A stretch of DNA of 8,135 nt from Microscillaceae bacterium (lineage in GTDB: Bacteria > Bacteroidota > Bacteroidia > Cytophagales > Microscillaceae). The stretch spans positions 1 to 8,135 of the forward strand of contig DMXI01000396.1 of NCBI GenBank assembly GCA_003483885.1, given 5' to 3'. Position numbers and translations under genes: made by a program. Positions 1 to 6,238 of this stretch are shown piece after piece (the stretch's first letter is position 1; each line of letters starts with the position of its first letter). The notes beneath the pieces are model-generated. The model searched no databases. It was given only the letters and a program-made list of their open reading frames with translations, and had not been told where the DNA came from.

Positions 1-1
1 T

Positions 2-43
2 TTTTTGGCTATAGAAAAAAATGAAGAGCTTTTGAGGCTGTAA
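2..43 (+). CDS. possible C-terminal tail of a gene entering from the left
   Basis: Reading frame 2 is open from the window edge to a TAA at 41-43 and encodes FLAIEKNEELLRL. That is a plausible charged helical protein end. The other two plus frames hit a stop within 30 bases. Thirteen residues are too few to identify a family or to prove coding, so this is only a candidate partial gene. No terminator-like hairpin follows it. Confidence 0.2.
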   Translation, partial: FLAIEKNEELLRL

Positions 44-358
44 GTATTTGATTTTTAAATAGATACTTCTCACATTAAGAAGCCTAGACGTTAAAAAAAT
101 CAAGTCAAGCAAAGAGCTTAAGTTGACGCGTATGCGACAAGTCAGGGAATGTACTTCATCAGAACAAAAAATTCATCATTTTTAACTCCGAGGACAAAAT
201 TTAAACAAGCTCTAAGCCTTCATTATCGGAGTTACCAACAGACAATTATTTCAACCCATCGATAAAAAAGAGTACTTGGTCGATTCTTGTCAACCATGGT
301 GTGTGTCGGGGCAGTATTATTTATAAATAGACACAACCAAAAAAACCAACGCACTACT
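44..358. other. non-coding stretch upstream of the SiaC-like gene
   Basis: No convincing gene is seen on either strand. The stretch holds one copy of the repeat core TTTAAACAAGCTCTAA at 200-215, which recurs near the other end of the window, and a short AGAGCTT at 113-119 facing it. The part just before the SiaC-like start is AT-rich (for example 314-330), as expected of a promoter region, but I could not find a clear TTG/TAnnTTTG pair. The TTG at 287 opens the same frame as the SiaC-like gene, but the extra 24 residues do not resemble the family. Confidence 0.6.
196..215 (+). repeat. dispersed repeat copy, left end of window
   Basis: Positions 200-215 read TTTAAACAAGCTCTAA and are identical to 8097-8112. 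Positions 196-213 are the exact reverse complement (18 of 18) of 8014-8031. An inverted AGAGCTT at 113-119 could mark the other end of a decayed element of about 100 bp, similar in length to the 97-bp unit at 8014-8110. That second end is weak, with only 7 matching bases. Confidence 0.6.
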
Positions 359-757
359 ATGGAAGATTTAATGATTCACCAAACTCCACATACCCCATTG
401 ATCGCCTTCAATACCACGCATAATGTATTTACTATTGCGGGTGATTCTTACAATGAGCACGCGCCGGATTTTTATAAGCCGGTATTGGCGTGGTTGAATA
501 AGTATTTATCGGTCAATCAAAAACCTATCATTTTTCATTTTCAGTTAAATTATTACAATACCTGCTCTTTGAGAATGTTTGACGAAATGCTTCAGGTGTT
601 GGAACGCTTCCCAAAAGAACGAAAGATTCCGGTATACGTAAACTGGTTTGTAGCCAGCGATCACAAAGAAATGATCGCAGATGGAGAAGATATGAAAGAG
701 GATTTTCCAGCAATCGAATTTCAACTATTTTTAGAAGAAACCTCTGGAATAGTATAG
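359..757 (+). CDS. SiaC-like (DUF1987) regulatory phosphoprotein
   Basis: This is a 132-residue cytoplasmic protein of the SiaC/DUF1987 family. In Pseudomonas aeruginosa, SiaC is phosphorylated on Thr68 by SiaB and dephosphorylated by the PP2C-type phosphatase SiaA, and unphosphorylated SiaC binds and activates the diguanylate cyclase SiaD. Seen here: an N-terminal TPxTPLIAFN-type strand, the FYKPVLAWL helix at about 38-46, the YYNTCS motif at 65-70, and the C-terminal VNWF....DMKED block. Counted from the ATG at 359, the Thr of NTCS is residue 68, the number of the SiaC phosphosite. The ATG at 359 is preferred over the in-frame TTG at 287 because it gives the usual family length and N-terminus; an ATG at 371 is also possible. 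There is no clear Shine-Dalgarno. The next gene on the same strand, 204 bp away, is a SpoIIE-type phosphatase. Family assignment is firm; the c-di-GMP link is inference. Confidence 0.85.
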   Translation: MEDLMIHQTPHTPLIAFNTTHNVFTIAGDSYNEHAPDFYKPVLAWLNKYLSVNQKPIIFHFQLNYYNTCSLRMFDEMLQVLERFPKERKIPVYVNWFVASDHKEMIADGEDMKEDFPAIEFQLFLEETSGIV

Positions 758-855
758 CTTGCTAAAAATTACTATCAACTTCAAATCCCCAAGTAGAGAG
801 TCATTGGAGAAATTTGTTGACATTTAATCACAAACCTCCTATCTTAATTACTCAG

Positions 856-881
856 GTAACTCTTATCAATTAAAGAGTTAC
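856..881. promoter_or_regulatory. 9-bp inverted repeat between SiaC-like and phosphatase genes
   Basis: GTAACTCTT (856-864) and AAGAGTTAC (873-881) are perfect inverted arms around the 8-base spacer ATCAATTA. No T-run follows on the plus strand, so it is a poor intrinsic terminator. It lies about 80 bp before the next start codon and about 50 bp before a candidate promoter, a position compatible with an operator or a weak terminator of the SiaC-like transcript. Confidence 0.35.
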
Positions 882-905
882 TAGTATCCGTCTGCCCAAT
901 CCTTC

Positions 906-938
906 TTGTTACAATTTTATCGTATCAGGTACTTTTTG
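906..938 (+). promoter_or_regulatory. candidate promoter of the TPR-phosphatase gene
   Basis: A TTG at 906-908 and TACTTTTTG at 930-938 resemble the Bacteroidetes -33 (TTG) and -7 (TAnnTTTG) elements. The spacing is 21 bases, and there is one extra T inside the -7 element. Transcription would start near 944, giving a leader of about 18 bases before the ATG at 962. This rests on motif matching only. Confidence 0.35.
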
Positions 939-961
939 AGCATTGTCTAACTTGGGGGTTT

Positions 962-1231
962 ATGAAAAAATTAAGATATCATCTTATCATTTTTGGACTG
1001 TTTTTGTATTTCTCTGCCCATTGCCAAAACCTTCCTAAAATTGACTCTCTCAAACAACTTCTCACCACTAATCTCACTCCTGAGCATCAAGCCGATGTAT
1101 TGAATCAATTGGCTAGATCACATCGTTATAATGCACTTGATCAAGTAGCTTATTATGCAAAGCCCTTAAACTTTCTCAAAAGCATCATTATTCCAAAGGA
1201 TTGGCCGAAGCCTATGTTAATCTTGGCATAG
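962..1231 (+). CDS. N-terminal fragment (signal peptide) of the frameshifted TPR-SpoIIE phosphatase
   Basis: The frame starts at ATG 962 with a typical Sec signal peptide: KKLR, a hydrophobic core at about residues 8-19, and likely cleavage after SAHC (residue 21). A short exported stretch and the beginning of a TPR-like helix follow (NQLARSHRYNALDQVAYYAK). After about residue 66 the frame changes character, becoming a non-TPR-like tail, and stops at 1229-1231. The other plus frame opens at 1141 and continues the TPR pattern as KALKLSQKHHYSKGLAEAY. The two pieces are therefore best read as one gene split by a -1 shift at the AAA run 1159-1161. Restoring one A gives a single protein of about 758 residues. 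As it stands, this fragment would be an 89-residue truncated secreted peptide. Confidence 0.7.
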   Translation: MKKLRYHLIIFGLFLYFSAHCQNLPKIDSLKQLLTTNLTPEHQADVLNQLARSHRYNALDQVAYYAKPLNFLKSIIIPKDWPKPMLILA

Positions 1232-3237
1232 AGATCAGTCTCAGAGGGAATTACACTTCAGCCATTCAGTTTTTTAACAAAGCACTCCAGGCAGCTCAAA
1301 AAACAACCTATCTCCCTGGCCAGGCCCTGGCGTACAAAAGCCTGGGGGTGATATATCGACGTTTGGGTAATAAAACACAGGCGTTGGAATTCTATCAAAA
1401 ATCCTTGAGGATTAGTACTACCCAACAAGATACCTTGGGGATGGCTTCTTGTTATAACAATATGGCGAATATTTACCGTAGCCTGGGCTTGTATATGAAA
1501 GCTATTCAGTTTTTGCATACCTCTATCAATCTCAAAAAAGCAGTAGGATATGCCCGTGGAGTAGCCAATAGCTATGATAGCCTCGGGTCTTTGTACGAGA
1601 GTCAACAAAATTATACAAAGGCGATGGCATATTATCAACGTTCACTAAAAACTATGCAAAAAGTAGGTTCAAAACGGGACCTCGCCATTATATGTATGAA
1701 TATTGGCAGCCTCTACGAAAAAACAGGGAACCTGATTGAGGCAACTCGATTATTAAATAAAGCCAGTAGTCTCGCAAAACAAACCTCCTCTACACATTTG
1801 TATTCTGAAACCCTCTATCGCTCAGGATTGCTTGCACTTTCCCAAAAACAATACGCTCAAGCCTCGAAATTTCTCCAAAAATCTCTGACACTTAAAAAAA
1901 CATTGAAAGAGAGAAAAGGAATCGCAGAAAACAAGATCGCTTTAGCCAAACTGGCCCATATTCAGAAAAAATACGCTCTTGGTCTGAATTATTCAACAGA
2001 AGCCCTGGAAGCCGGCCTGCAAATCAAGACGCCTTTGGTAATAAAAGAAGCCGCCGAAAGCCTTGCAAAAATTCACGAAGCGCAAGGAAACTACAAAAAA
2101 GCATACCAATACCAGCTGCTATTCAAAAAAATGGCAGACAGCCTTTATAATGCAGAAATCGCAAAAAAGACCACATTACTTGAAACTAATTATAGATTTG
2201 AGAAGGAAAAAGATTCTATCAAGCTTACTCAGCTACGGGAGCGAATGCGTTTTGAATCTGATACAAAACGAAGGCAAAGTAACCAAAAGGCTACTTATGT
2301 AGGTTTGGGGTTGGTGTCGTTGCTACTACTCATGTTTGTTCTTTTCTGTATTGACAAAAAACGTAACAACCATAAACTGAACTTGGTAAATACTACCCTA
2401 AAGGAGCACAGCCACGAAATCATGAGTCAACGAGATGCCATTGAGAAGCAAAATGGTGTTTTAAAGCATGCCAATTATCAAATTAATCAAAGTATTTTAG
2501 CAGCTAAAATAATTCAGGAAGCGATTTTGCCCAAAGAAGAAAAAATGAGCACCATATTCGCCGATTATTTTGTTCTCAACCGCCCTCGTGATGTCGTCAG
2601 TGGTGATTTTTATTGGGTAGATAAAGTAAACCAACAAACTATCCTGATTTTGGCTGACTGTACCGGGCATGGGGTACCCGGGGCTTTTATGTGCATGATT
2701 AGCTACACTCTACTCAACCAAATCGTCAAACTACAACAAATTACAGCTCCAGCTCAAATTTTAGAACACTTAAGAACCGAACTAAGCCTGGCCTTAGAAA
2801 GCGACCACTCTAAACATCCTGGCGGGTTAGATGCTTCGGTGGTTAACCTAAACCCACGCTCAATAAAAGATACGCAAGTCACTTTTGCTGGTGCCAAGCT
2901 ACGCCTGTGGTACACCACCCCAGCTCATAACACCCTGGAAACTTTGCCTGCCTCTCGTATTTCTATTGGTATGGTGTATAAAAAACAACACACTTTTAAG
3001 ACAGAACAAGTCGTATTGCCTGTGGAAAGCATGTTATACATGAGTTCGGATGGTTATGTAGATCAAAATAATAAAGCCGATAAACGATTTGGGAGTCAGG
3101 CACTCAAAGAATTGTTGTACCAGCATTGGCAAAAACCACTGCAACACCAACGATCCATTTTGGAAAAACGCCTTGATCAATATATGCAAAACGAAAAGCA
3201 ACGTGATGATATATTGGTGCTAGGAATCAAGCTTTAG
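1201..3237 (+). CDS. TPR-transmembrane-SpoIIE/PP2C serine phosphatase (main part of a frameshifted gene)
   Basis: This frame holds most of a sensor phosphatase; the open frame reaches back to 1141 and joins the signal-peptide fragment at about 1160. Residue numbers follow the repaired 758-residue protein. About eight TPRs of 40 residues span roughly 81-400 (SLGVIYRRLGNKTQALEFYQ is typical), plus one before. A helical linker and one membrane helix follow at about 446-466, then a KKRNN stop-transfer and a coiled coil ending INQSILAAKIIQEAILP. The C-terminal SpoIIE/PP2C domain has the metal-binding aspartates in SGDFYW (D549), ADCTGHGVPGAF (D566), MSSDGYVD (D697) and RDDILVL (D749/D750). Expected topology is periplasmic TPRs and a cytoplasmic phosphatase acting on phospho-Ser/Thr of a regulator. 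The SiaC-like protein upstream is the obvious candidate substrate, by inference. The TTG at 1201 is only a nominal start; no ATG occurs in frame before 1441. Confidence 0.85.
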   Translation: MAEAYVNLGIEISLRGNYTSAIQFFNKALQAAQKTTYLPGQALAYKSLGVIYRRLGNKTQALEFYQKSLRISTTQQDTLGMASCYNNMANIYRSLGLYMKAIQFLHTSINLKKAVGYARGVANSYDSLGSLYESQQNYTKAMAYYQRSLKTMQKVGSKRDLAIICMNIGSLYEKTGNLIEATRLLNKASSLAKQTSSTHLYSETLYRSGLLALSQKQYAQASKFLQKSLTLKKTLKERKGIAENKIALAKLAHIQKKYALGLNYSTEALEAGLQIKTPLVIKEAAESLAKIHEAQGNYKKAYQYQLLFKKMADSLYNAEIAKKTTLLETNYRFEKEKDSIKLTQLRERMRFESDTKRRQSNQKATYVGLGLVSLLLLMFVLFCIDKKRNNHKLNLVNTTLKEHSHEIMSQRDAIEKQNGVLKHANYQINQSILAAKIIQEAILPKEEKMSTIFADYFVLNRPRDVVSGDFYWVDKVNQQTILILADCTGHGVPGAFMCMISYTLLNQIVKLQQITAPAQILEHLRTELSLALESDHSKHPGGLDASVVNLNPRSIKDTQVTFAGAKLRLWYTTPAHNTLETLPASRISIGMVYKKQHTFKTEQVVLPVESMLYMSSDGYVDQNNKADKRFGSQALKELLYQHWQKPLQHQRSILEKRLDQYMQNEKQRDDILVLGIKL

Positions 3238-3351
3238 GTAGAAAAACCGGCTACGCTGGCAAAATGATCGCTACCAACCGCTAAAACACAACAAAGCATC
3301 ATTAAGAGAAATAAATCCAACTAAGACCGTTGTTAAGAACACATTATTTAA

Positions 3352-3369
3352 CCAAAGTTCGACGCTTTG
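3352..3369 (-). terminator. weak hairpin in the convergent gap
   Basis: CCAAAG (3352-3357) and CTTTGG (3364-3369) form a 6-bp stem with a 7-base loop. Read on the minus strand it follows the secreted-protein gene by about 25 bases and is followed by an AT-rich TTAAATAAT tract. This could be a weak terminator. No stronger hairpin is seen between the convergent stops at 3237 and 3394. Confidence 0.25.
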
Positions 3370-3393
3370 GATGCTCAAGAAAGCCCACTCGAA

Positions 3394-3843
3394 TTATTCA
3401 GTGATGGTAAATGTAAATACATTGTTTTTCACTTTTACTGGTTGGCGATACTGATCTACGGCTTCGACAATGGTAAGTTTTATAGGAAGTTTCTTAGAAA
3501 ACTTGAAACGCTTTAGTGAAAACTGGTCCCGATAGATGTCATAGCGTACGCTACGCGTGACTTTACTATCTTTCGGAGATACTTGCTCCAGGCGAACTTG
3601 GCTGACATACACGTCTTTTCCCAGTATAATTATAAAAGGGTTGGCCTTGACAGACACAGATTTGGTAAGATCAATTACTCGTTCTTCCAGGTTGGTAAAA
3701 GTCCAGGGACCATCATATTCATGCACAGATGTTATGGTCTGCTGCAATTCTTTTTTCGCGGATAAGTGAGCAGTTTGCGCCCAGGCAATGCTGCTTACAC
3801 ACAAAGCTAAAATGAAGATGAGGGAAATTTTTCTTGGGTTCAT
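3394..3843 (-). CDS. small secreted protein of unknown function
   Basis: This is a 149-residue protein with a clear Sec signal peptide: NPRK, a hydrophobic core at about residues 6-20, and an AWA cleavage site before Gln23. I chose the ATG at 3843 because it places the basic n-region directly before the core; an upstream in-frame ATG at 3861 would add only MILIKP. The mature part of about 127 residues has no cysteine and alternates short hydrophobic and charged stretches. It ends in a beta-like NVFTFTITE, suggesting a beta-rich periplasmic or surface domain. It has no lipobox and no recognisable C-terminal sorting domain. I do not recognise a family. It is convergent with the phosphatase gene and 145 bp downstream of the STAS-like gene on the same strand. 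Confidence 0.75.
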   Translation of the reverse strand: MNPRKISLIFILALCVSSIAWAQTAHLSAKKELQQTITSVHEYDGPWTFTNLEERVIDLTKSVSVKANPFIIILGKDVYVSQVRLEQVSPKDSKVTRSVRYDIYRDQFSLKRFKFSKKLPIKLTIVEAVDQYRQPVKVKNNVFTFTITE

Positions 3844-3873
3844 TGGCTTAATAAGTATCACTTTTTAATAGAA

Positions 3874-3886
3874 TAGTAATTTACTA
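3874..3886. promoter_or_regulatory. short AT-rich palindrome upstream of the secreted-protein gene
   Basis: TAGTAA (3874-3879) and TTACTA (3881-3886) flank a single T, about 31 bp upstream of the start at 3843. On the minus strand the sequence TACTTTTA, close to a -7 element, overlaps its edge. It could be a promoter or operator element, but short AT-rich symmetry is common by chance. Confidence 0.15.
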
Positions 3887-3988
3887 AAAGTAACGCATTG
3901 TTTTGACCCATTCCAGCAAAATTTCCCCGCTATAGTTATAAAACCTTACTTTTGCGTGTGACTTATTAGCAAAGCCCAAATTAGCTTC

Positions 3989-4405
3989 TCAGTTAAACAA
4001 CCAATGCTCTGCTTTGGCAAGATTATCAACTTGTAAAACCTCAAAAGAAGGTATTTCTGGCTGTAGTTTTATTTCTTGTACTGCTTGCTCGATGGCTACC
4101 TGCACAAAAACTGCTTCAGGCAATACAATGGCCATCTTTTTAAGCCCGGCTTTGGCCAGTCTTTGGTTAAACTCGGCCGATAGCCAGGTTTGCATACGAG
4201 GCTCAATCACAAAATCAAAATTAGTAGTATTGATCAGCAAAAGTTTTACTTCTAATTTTTCTACTCGTTTGACAACTTTTTGAAGAATTTCTTGAAATTT
4301 TAAGGGCCTTAAAAAAGTAGTATTAAGGTTCCAATCCAAGGATAATAATGCACGTGAGCTATTGTAACTCACCGTTACGAAATCGTTTTTAAGAACAGCT
4401 TCCAT
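3989..4405 (-). CDS. SpoIIAA/STAS-like domain protein
   Basis: This is a 138-residue cytoplasmic protein without signal peptide or membrane segment. Its pattern fits the SpoIIAA-like/STAS fold as seen in small Bacteroidetes proteins. It has an early strand with a conserved Trp (LLSLDWN, about 21-27), a helix (FQEILQKVVKRVEKL), a central strand (KLLLINTTNFDFVI) where many relatives carry D/N-rich loops, then a QTWL helix and a late strand (LKKMAIVLPE). STAS proteins act in partner switching with anti-sigma-type kinases and SpoIIE-type phosphatases. The central strand lacks the canonical DxSxxxxxD phosphosite Ser, although Thr60-Thr61 are nearby, so direct phosphorylation cannot be claimed. It stands alone: 182 bp follow the next upstream gene and 145 bp precede the secreted-protein gene. 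The assignment is by pattern, not by strong motif. Confidence 0.55.
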   Translation of the reverse strand: MEAVLKNDFVTVSYNSSRALLSLDWNLNTTFLRPLKFQEILQKVVKRVEKLEVKLLLINTTNFDFVIEPRMQTWLSAEFNQRLAKAGLKKMAIVLPEAVFVQVAIEQAVQEIKLQPEIPSFEVLQVDNLAKAEHWLFN

Positions 4406-4407
4406 AA

Positions 4408-4479
4408 GTGTATATAATGAAGGTAATACATTGAATCTACGATAGGGTATCTATCTGATCACGTATACCCACTATACAC
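4408..4479. promoter_or_regulatory. nested inverted repeats upstream of the STAS-like gene
   Basis: Two nested inverted pairs lie directly before the start codon at 4405. GTGTATA (4408-4414) pairs with TATACAC (4473-4479), and GGGTAT (4445-4450) pairs with ATACCC (4465-4470). The arms are short and the spacers long, so this could be regulator half-sites or chance. No clear -33/-7 pair was found here. Confidence 0.2.
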
Positions 4480-4587
4480 CCAAAGAGGTCATAATATTCG
4501 GCCAAAGCCCCACAAGTATTGACAAAAACAACTTATATGTAAAGGTATTTTACGGAATGGTTTATCTATTGCCTCAGTGCAGATCCC

Positions 4588-5073
4588 TTATCTCAACCAG
4601 GAAAGTAAGTTGGTCATACTTGCAATCTGGGTCTTAAGAGCCAGGTCACCGAAAAAATGTTCTGGCATCATTTCTATCAATTCTTTGTTAGAACTGTAAT
4701 ACTTGCTTGTGACTACTTTTCGGAGGGTTTTCATTTTGGGTAGCTTCAAAATTTCATTCTGAAGAAAATCAATTTGTTTTGATTCACTTAACTCCAGAAA
4801 AACTTCTCCTAACTCGGTAACCTCTGCTTTTTCATCAATCAAGCCTGCCAACATAAAGTCCAAACAATATTTACGGGCAATGAGGCCTAAATCTTCTCCA
4901 TTGGTTAGGTTGAATAATTTTCTGACTTGAAGTAACGTATTTTGAGGCAGTGCCTCTTGTCTTTTACTGGCAAGTTGTCGTAACTCTTCTTTGAGTTTAT
5001 TTAGTTTATTGATTCTGCGCTGATCTAGTTTTTGTTGAGCCCTTTGGCTTCTTTCGCTGGAGTTTAATGACAT
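4588..5073 (-). CDS. charged cytoplasmic protein with a possible winged-helix segment
   Basis: This is a 161-residue protein that I cannot assign to a named family with confidence. Residues 1-45 are very basic and helical (many K, R, Q), probably a coiled coil or nucleic-acid contact. Residues about 55-105 read as helix, then GLIARKYCLDFMLAGLIDE, a short strand with VTELGE, and another helix. That layout resembles the winged-helix segment of restriction-associated and similar proteins, where an xLTxxG wing follows a YYLxxAxxLGL-type helix. The C-terminus is helical. No catalytic motif or membrane segment is seen. The gene is divergent from the BLUF gene across a 284-bp region rich in palindromes, so a regulator controlling itself or the BLUF gene is possible. 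That is inference from layout only. Confidence 0.7.
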   Translation of the reverse strand: MSLNSSERSQRAQQKLDQRRINKLNKLKEELRQLASKRQEALPQNTLLQVRKLFNLTNGEDLGLIARKYCLDFMLAGLIDEKAEVTELGEVFLELSESKQIDFLQNEILKLPKMKTLRKVVTSKYYSSNKELIEMMPEHFFGDLALKTQIASMTNLLSWLR

Positions 5074-5194
5074 GTATTTATACTTTATGGTTGTAATTAT
5101 AGAAGTCGTCTTGACTTCAGATATCCAAGTGGTGGCTGGTTGGGTTCAACTACTCAATAAGTTGATCAGAGTAGATGGAAATGAATTTTAAATA

Positions 5195-5212
5195 TATGAT
5201 GAATTCATCATA
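5195..5212. promoter_or_regulatory. 18-bp perfect palindrome, candidate operator
   Basis: TATGATGAATTCATCATA is its own reverse complement over all 18 bases, centred between 5203 and 5204. It lies 122 bp from the minus-strand start at 5073 and 145 bp from the BLUF start at 5358. This length and symmetry fit a dimeric regulator site. The binding protein is unknown. Confidence 0.45.
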
Positions 5213-5288
5213 ATAGTAACCAAATCTTCACGAGGATTTTCCCTTAAGCATGTCAGCAGTCGTCCAAAACTCCTCCTTTATCGAGTAA

Positions 5289-5320
5289 TTTTAACCCTTT
5301 TGTCTAGACAAGGGTTAAAA
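5289..5320. promoter_or_regulatory. 11-bp-arm inverted repeat just upstream of the BLUF gene
   Basis: TTTTAACCCTT (5289-5299) and AAGGGTTAAAA (5310-5320) are perfect inverted arms around a 10-base spacer. The centre itself contains the palindrome TGTCTAGACA (5301-5310). It lies 37 bp before the BLUF start. Because the upstream gene is divergent, no terminator is needed here; an operator overlapping the BLUF promoter, or a 5' leader hairpin, is more likely. Confidence 0.5.
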
Positions 5321-5357
5321 ATAATATTAGGGAATTATTAAAAATAAAATAAAGCAT

Positions 5358-5774
5358 ATGTTATCAGAATTAATTTATGTAAGCCGTAGAAGTATCAGTT
5401 GCACCGATAAAGACGTGGAGCAAATTTTAGAAGCCAGTATTCGGCGAAATAGTAAAAAGGGCCTGACAGGTGTCTTGTTATATTCACAAACTCAATTTAT
5501 TCAGGTATTAGAAGGCGAAAGCGATGTCATTCTAAATTTATATGATCATATCAAAAAAGATAAAAGGCATAAAAACGCTTTGCTTGTGTCGCTTAAGCTC
5601 ATCGAGAAACGTTATTTCCCAAGTTGGCAAATGGGCAGTAAAAAGATAGGAGACAATTATGAGTTTCTTACCCAATTGAACAGTCAGGAAAAAGACGTTT
5701 TTCAACAATTAATTACTGGCATAAACACCCATAATAACACCACTGATATTGTACGTAAGGTTTTTAGTGCTTGA
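5358..5774 (+). CDS. short BLUF-domain blue-light photoreceptor
   Basis: This is a 138-residue protein consisting of a BLUF domain (about 1-95) and a short helical C-terminal cap. BLUF domains bind FAD and answer blue light by rearranging hydrogen bonds around the flavin. All key residues are visible: Tyr7 (LIYVSR), Asn31 (RRNSKKGLTG), Gln49 (FIQVLEGE), Trp90 and Met92 (FPSWQMG). They match PixD/Slr1694 Tyr8, Asn32, Gln50, Trp91 and Met93 with a constant offset of one. No enzymatic output domain is attached, so like PixD it should signal by binding a partner or changing oligomeric state. The start is preceded by an A-rich tract without Shine-Dalgarno, as is usual in Bacteroidetes. It is convergent with the NTF2-like gene and divergent from the winged-helix-like gene. 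Family assignment is firm; the partner is unknown. Confidence 0.95.
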   Translation: MLSELIYVSRRSISCTDKDVEQILEASIRRNSKKGLTGVLLYSQTQFIQVLEGESDVILNLYDHIKKDKRHKNALLVSLKLIEKRYFPSWQMGSKKIGDNYEFLTQLNSQEKDVFQQLITGINTHNNTTDIVRKVFSA

Positions 5775-5846
5775 TATAAAACCACTGCAAAAAGCTTCAA
5801 AAGTGATCCCACAAATCAGGAGACCACTTAAGAAACTTACCCAGCT

Positions 5847-6218
5847 TCAGACATCTACATGGGTGAAAAGCTTATTCACAATTTTCCACTGTCCGTTTAG
5901 CCTGGTGAGCGATAATAAATCATAGTAATTATAGCCCAGCATCGGAAGGCGAGCCTTTACTATCGCATTATTGCCAACAACCTCTATTGAAATCATCTCC
6001 ATTCTAAAATCTTCTCCTTGCTCTTTAGGAGACCTTCTATGAGCCACTCCTTCGATATATGCCTGAAGATCCTTCAAATAAGGCTCTCCATTGATATCGC
6101 CATACAAAATGGCCTTTTGGTCAAAAGCGTTTTCAAGTCGGGAAATATCTCCTTCATATATTCCATTAAAGTAGTTTGCCATGACGGCTTGTATCTCTTG
6201 GATAATTTGTGTGTCCAT
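5847..6218 (-). CDS. NTF2-like (putative lumazine-binding family) protein
   Basis: This is a 123-residue cytoplasmic protein of the SnoaL/NTF2-like fold, closest in pattern to the Lumazine_bd_2 type. An N-terminal helix (EIQAVMANYFNGIYEGD) is followed by the LENAFDQKAILYGDINGE segment and by strands including ISIEVVGNNAIVKARL. It ends DLLSLTRLNGQWKIVNKLF, the typical dG-WKIvnK close of this group. The family forms cone-shaped dimers that hold small hydrophobic ligands or act as isomerases or dehydratases; actual lumazine binding is not established for most members. The start lies 20 bp after the SDR stop on the same strand, so it is most likely the last gene of the tautomerase-SDR operon. The substrate is unknown. 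Confidence 0.8.
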   Translation of the reverse strand: MDTQIIQEIQAVMANYFNGIYEGDISRLENAFDQKAILYGDINGEPYLKDLQAYIEGVAHRRSPKEQGEDFRMEMISIEVVGNNAIVKARLPMLGYNYYDLLSLTRLNGQWKIVNKLFTHVDV

Positions 6219-6238
6219 AAATAAAATTGATTTTATTT

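Larger units (their letters stand above)
5074..5357. other. divergent intergenic region between winged-helix-like and BLUF genes
   Basis: No gene is seen here. The region is unusually rich in inverted symmetry: GAAGTC/GACTTC (5102-5107 and 5113-5118), TCAACT/AGTTGA (5146-5151 and 5160-5165), an 18-bp palindrome at 5195-5212 and an 11-bp-arm repeat at 5289-5320. Promoters for both flanking genes must lie here. On the plus strand TTGTCT (5300-5305) and TAATAT (5322-5327) form a weak 16-bp-spaced pair before the BLUF gene. Confidence 0.6.

Noticed and set aside
287..358. TTG-initiated N-terminal extension of the SiaC-like gene
   Set aside because: The added residues do not resemble the family, whereas the ATG at 359 gives the normal length and puts the phosphosite Thr at residue 68.
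1157..1163. Programmed -1 frameshift site at GCAAAG
   Set aside because: It is not a classical X XXY YYZ slippery heptamer and I see no strong hairpin just downstream; a lost base in the AAA run is simpler, so the programmed shift is kept only as an alternative.
1258..1638. 126-codon open frame on the minus strand inside the TPR region
   Set aside because: It lies antisense to a clearly coding TPR array and its translation has no recognisable family pattern.
5775..5846. Terminator between the convergent BLUF and NTF2-like genes
   Set aside because: Only short imperfect pairings are present, with no stem followed by a T-run on either strand.
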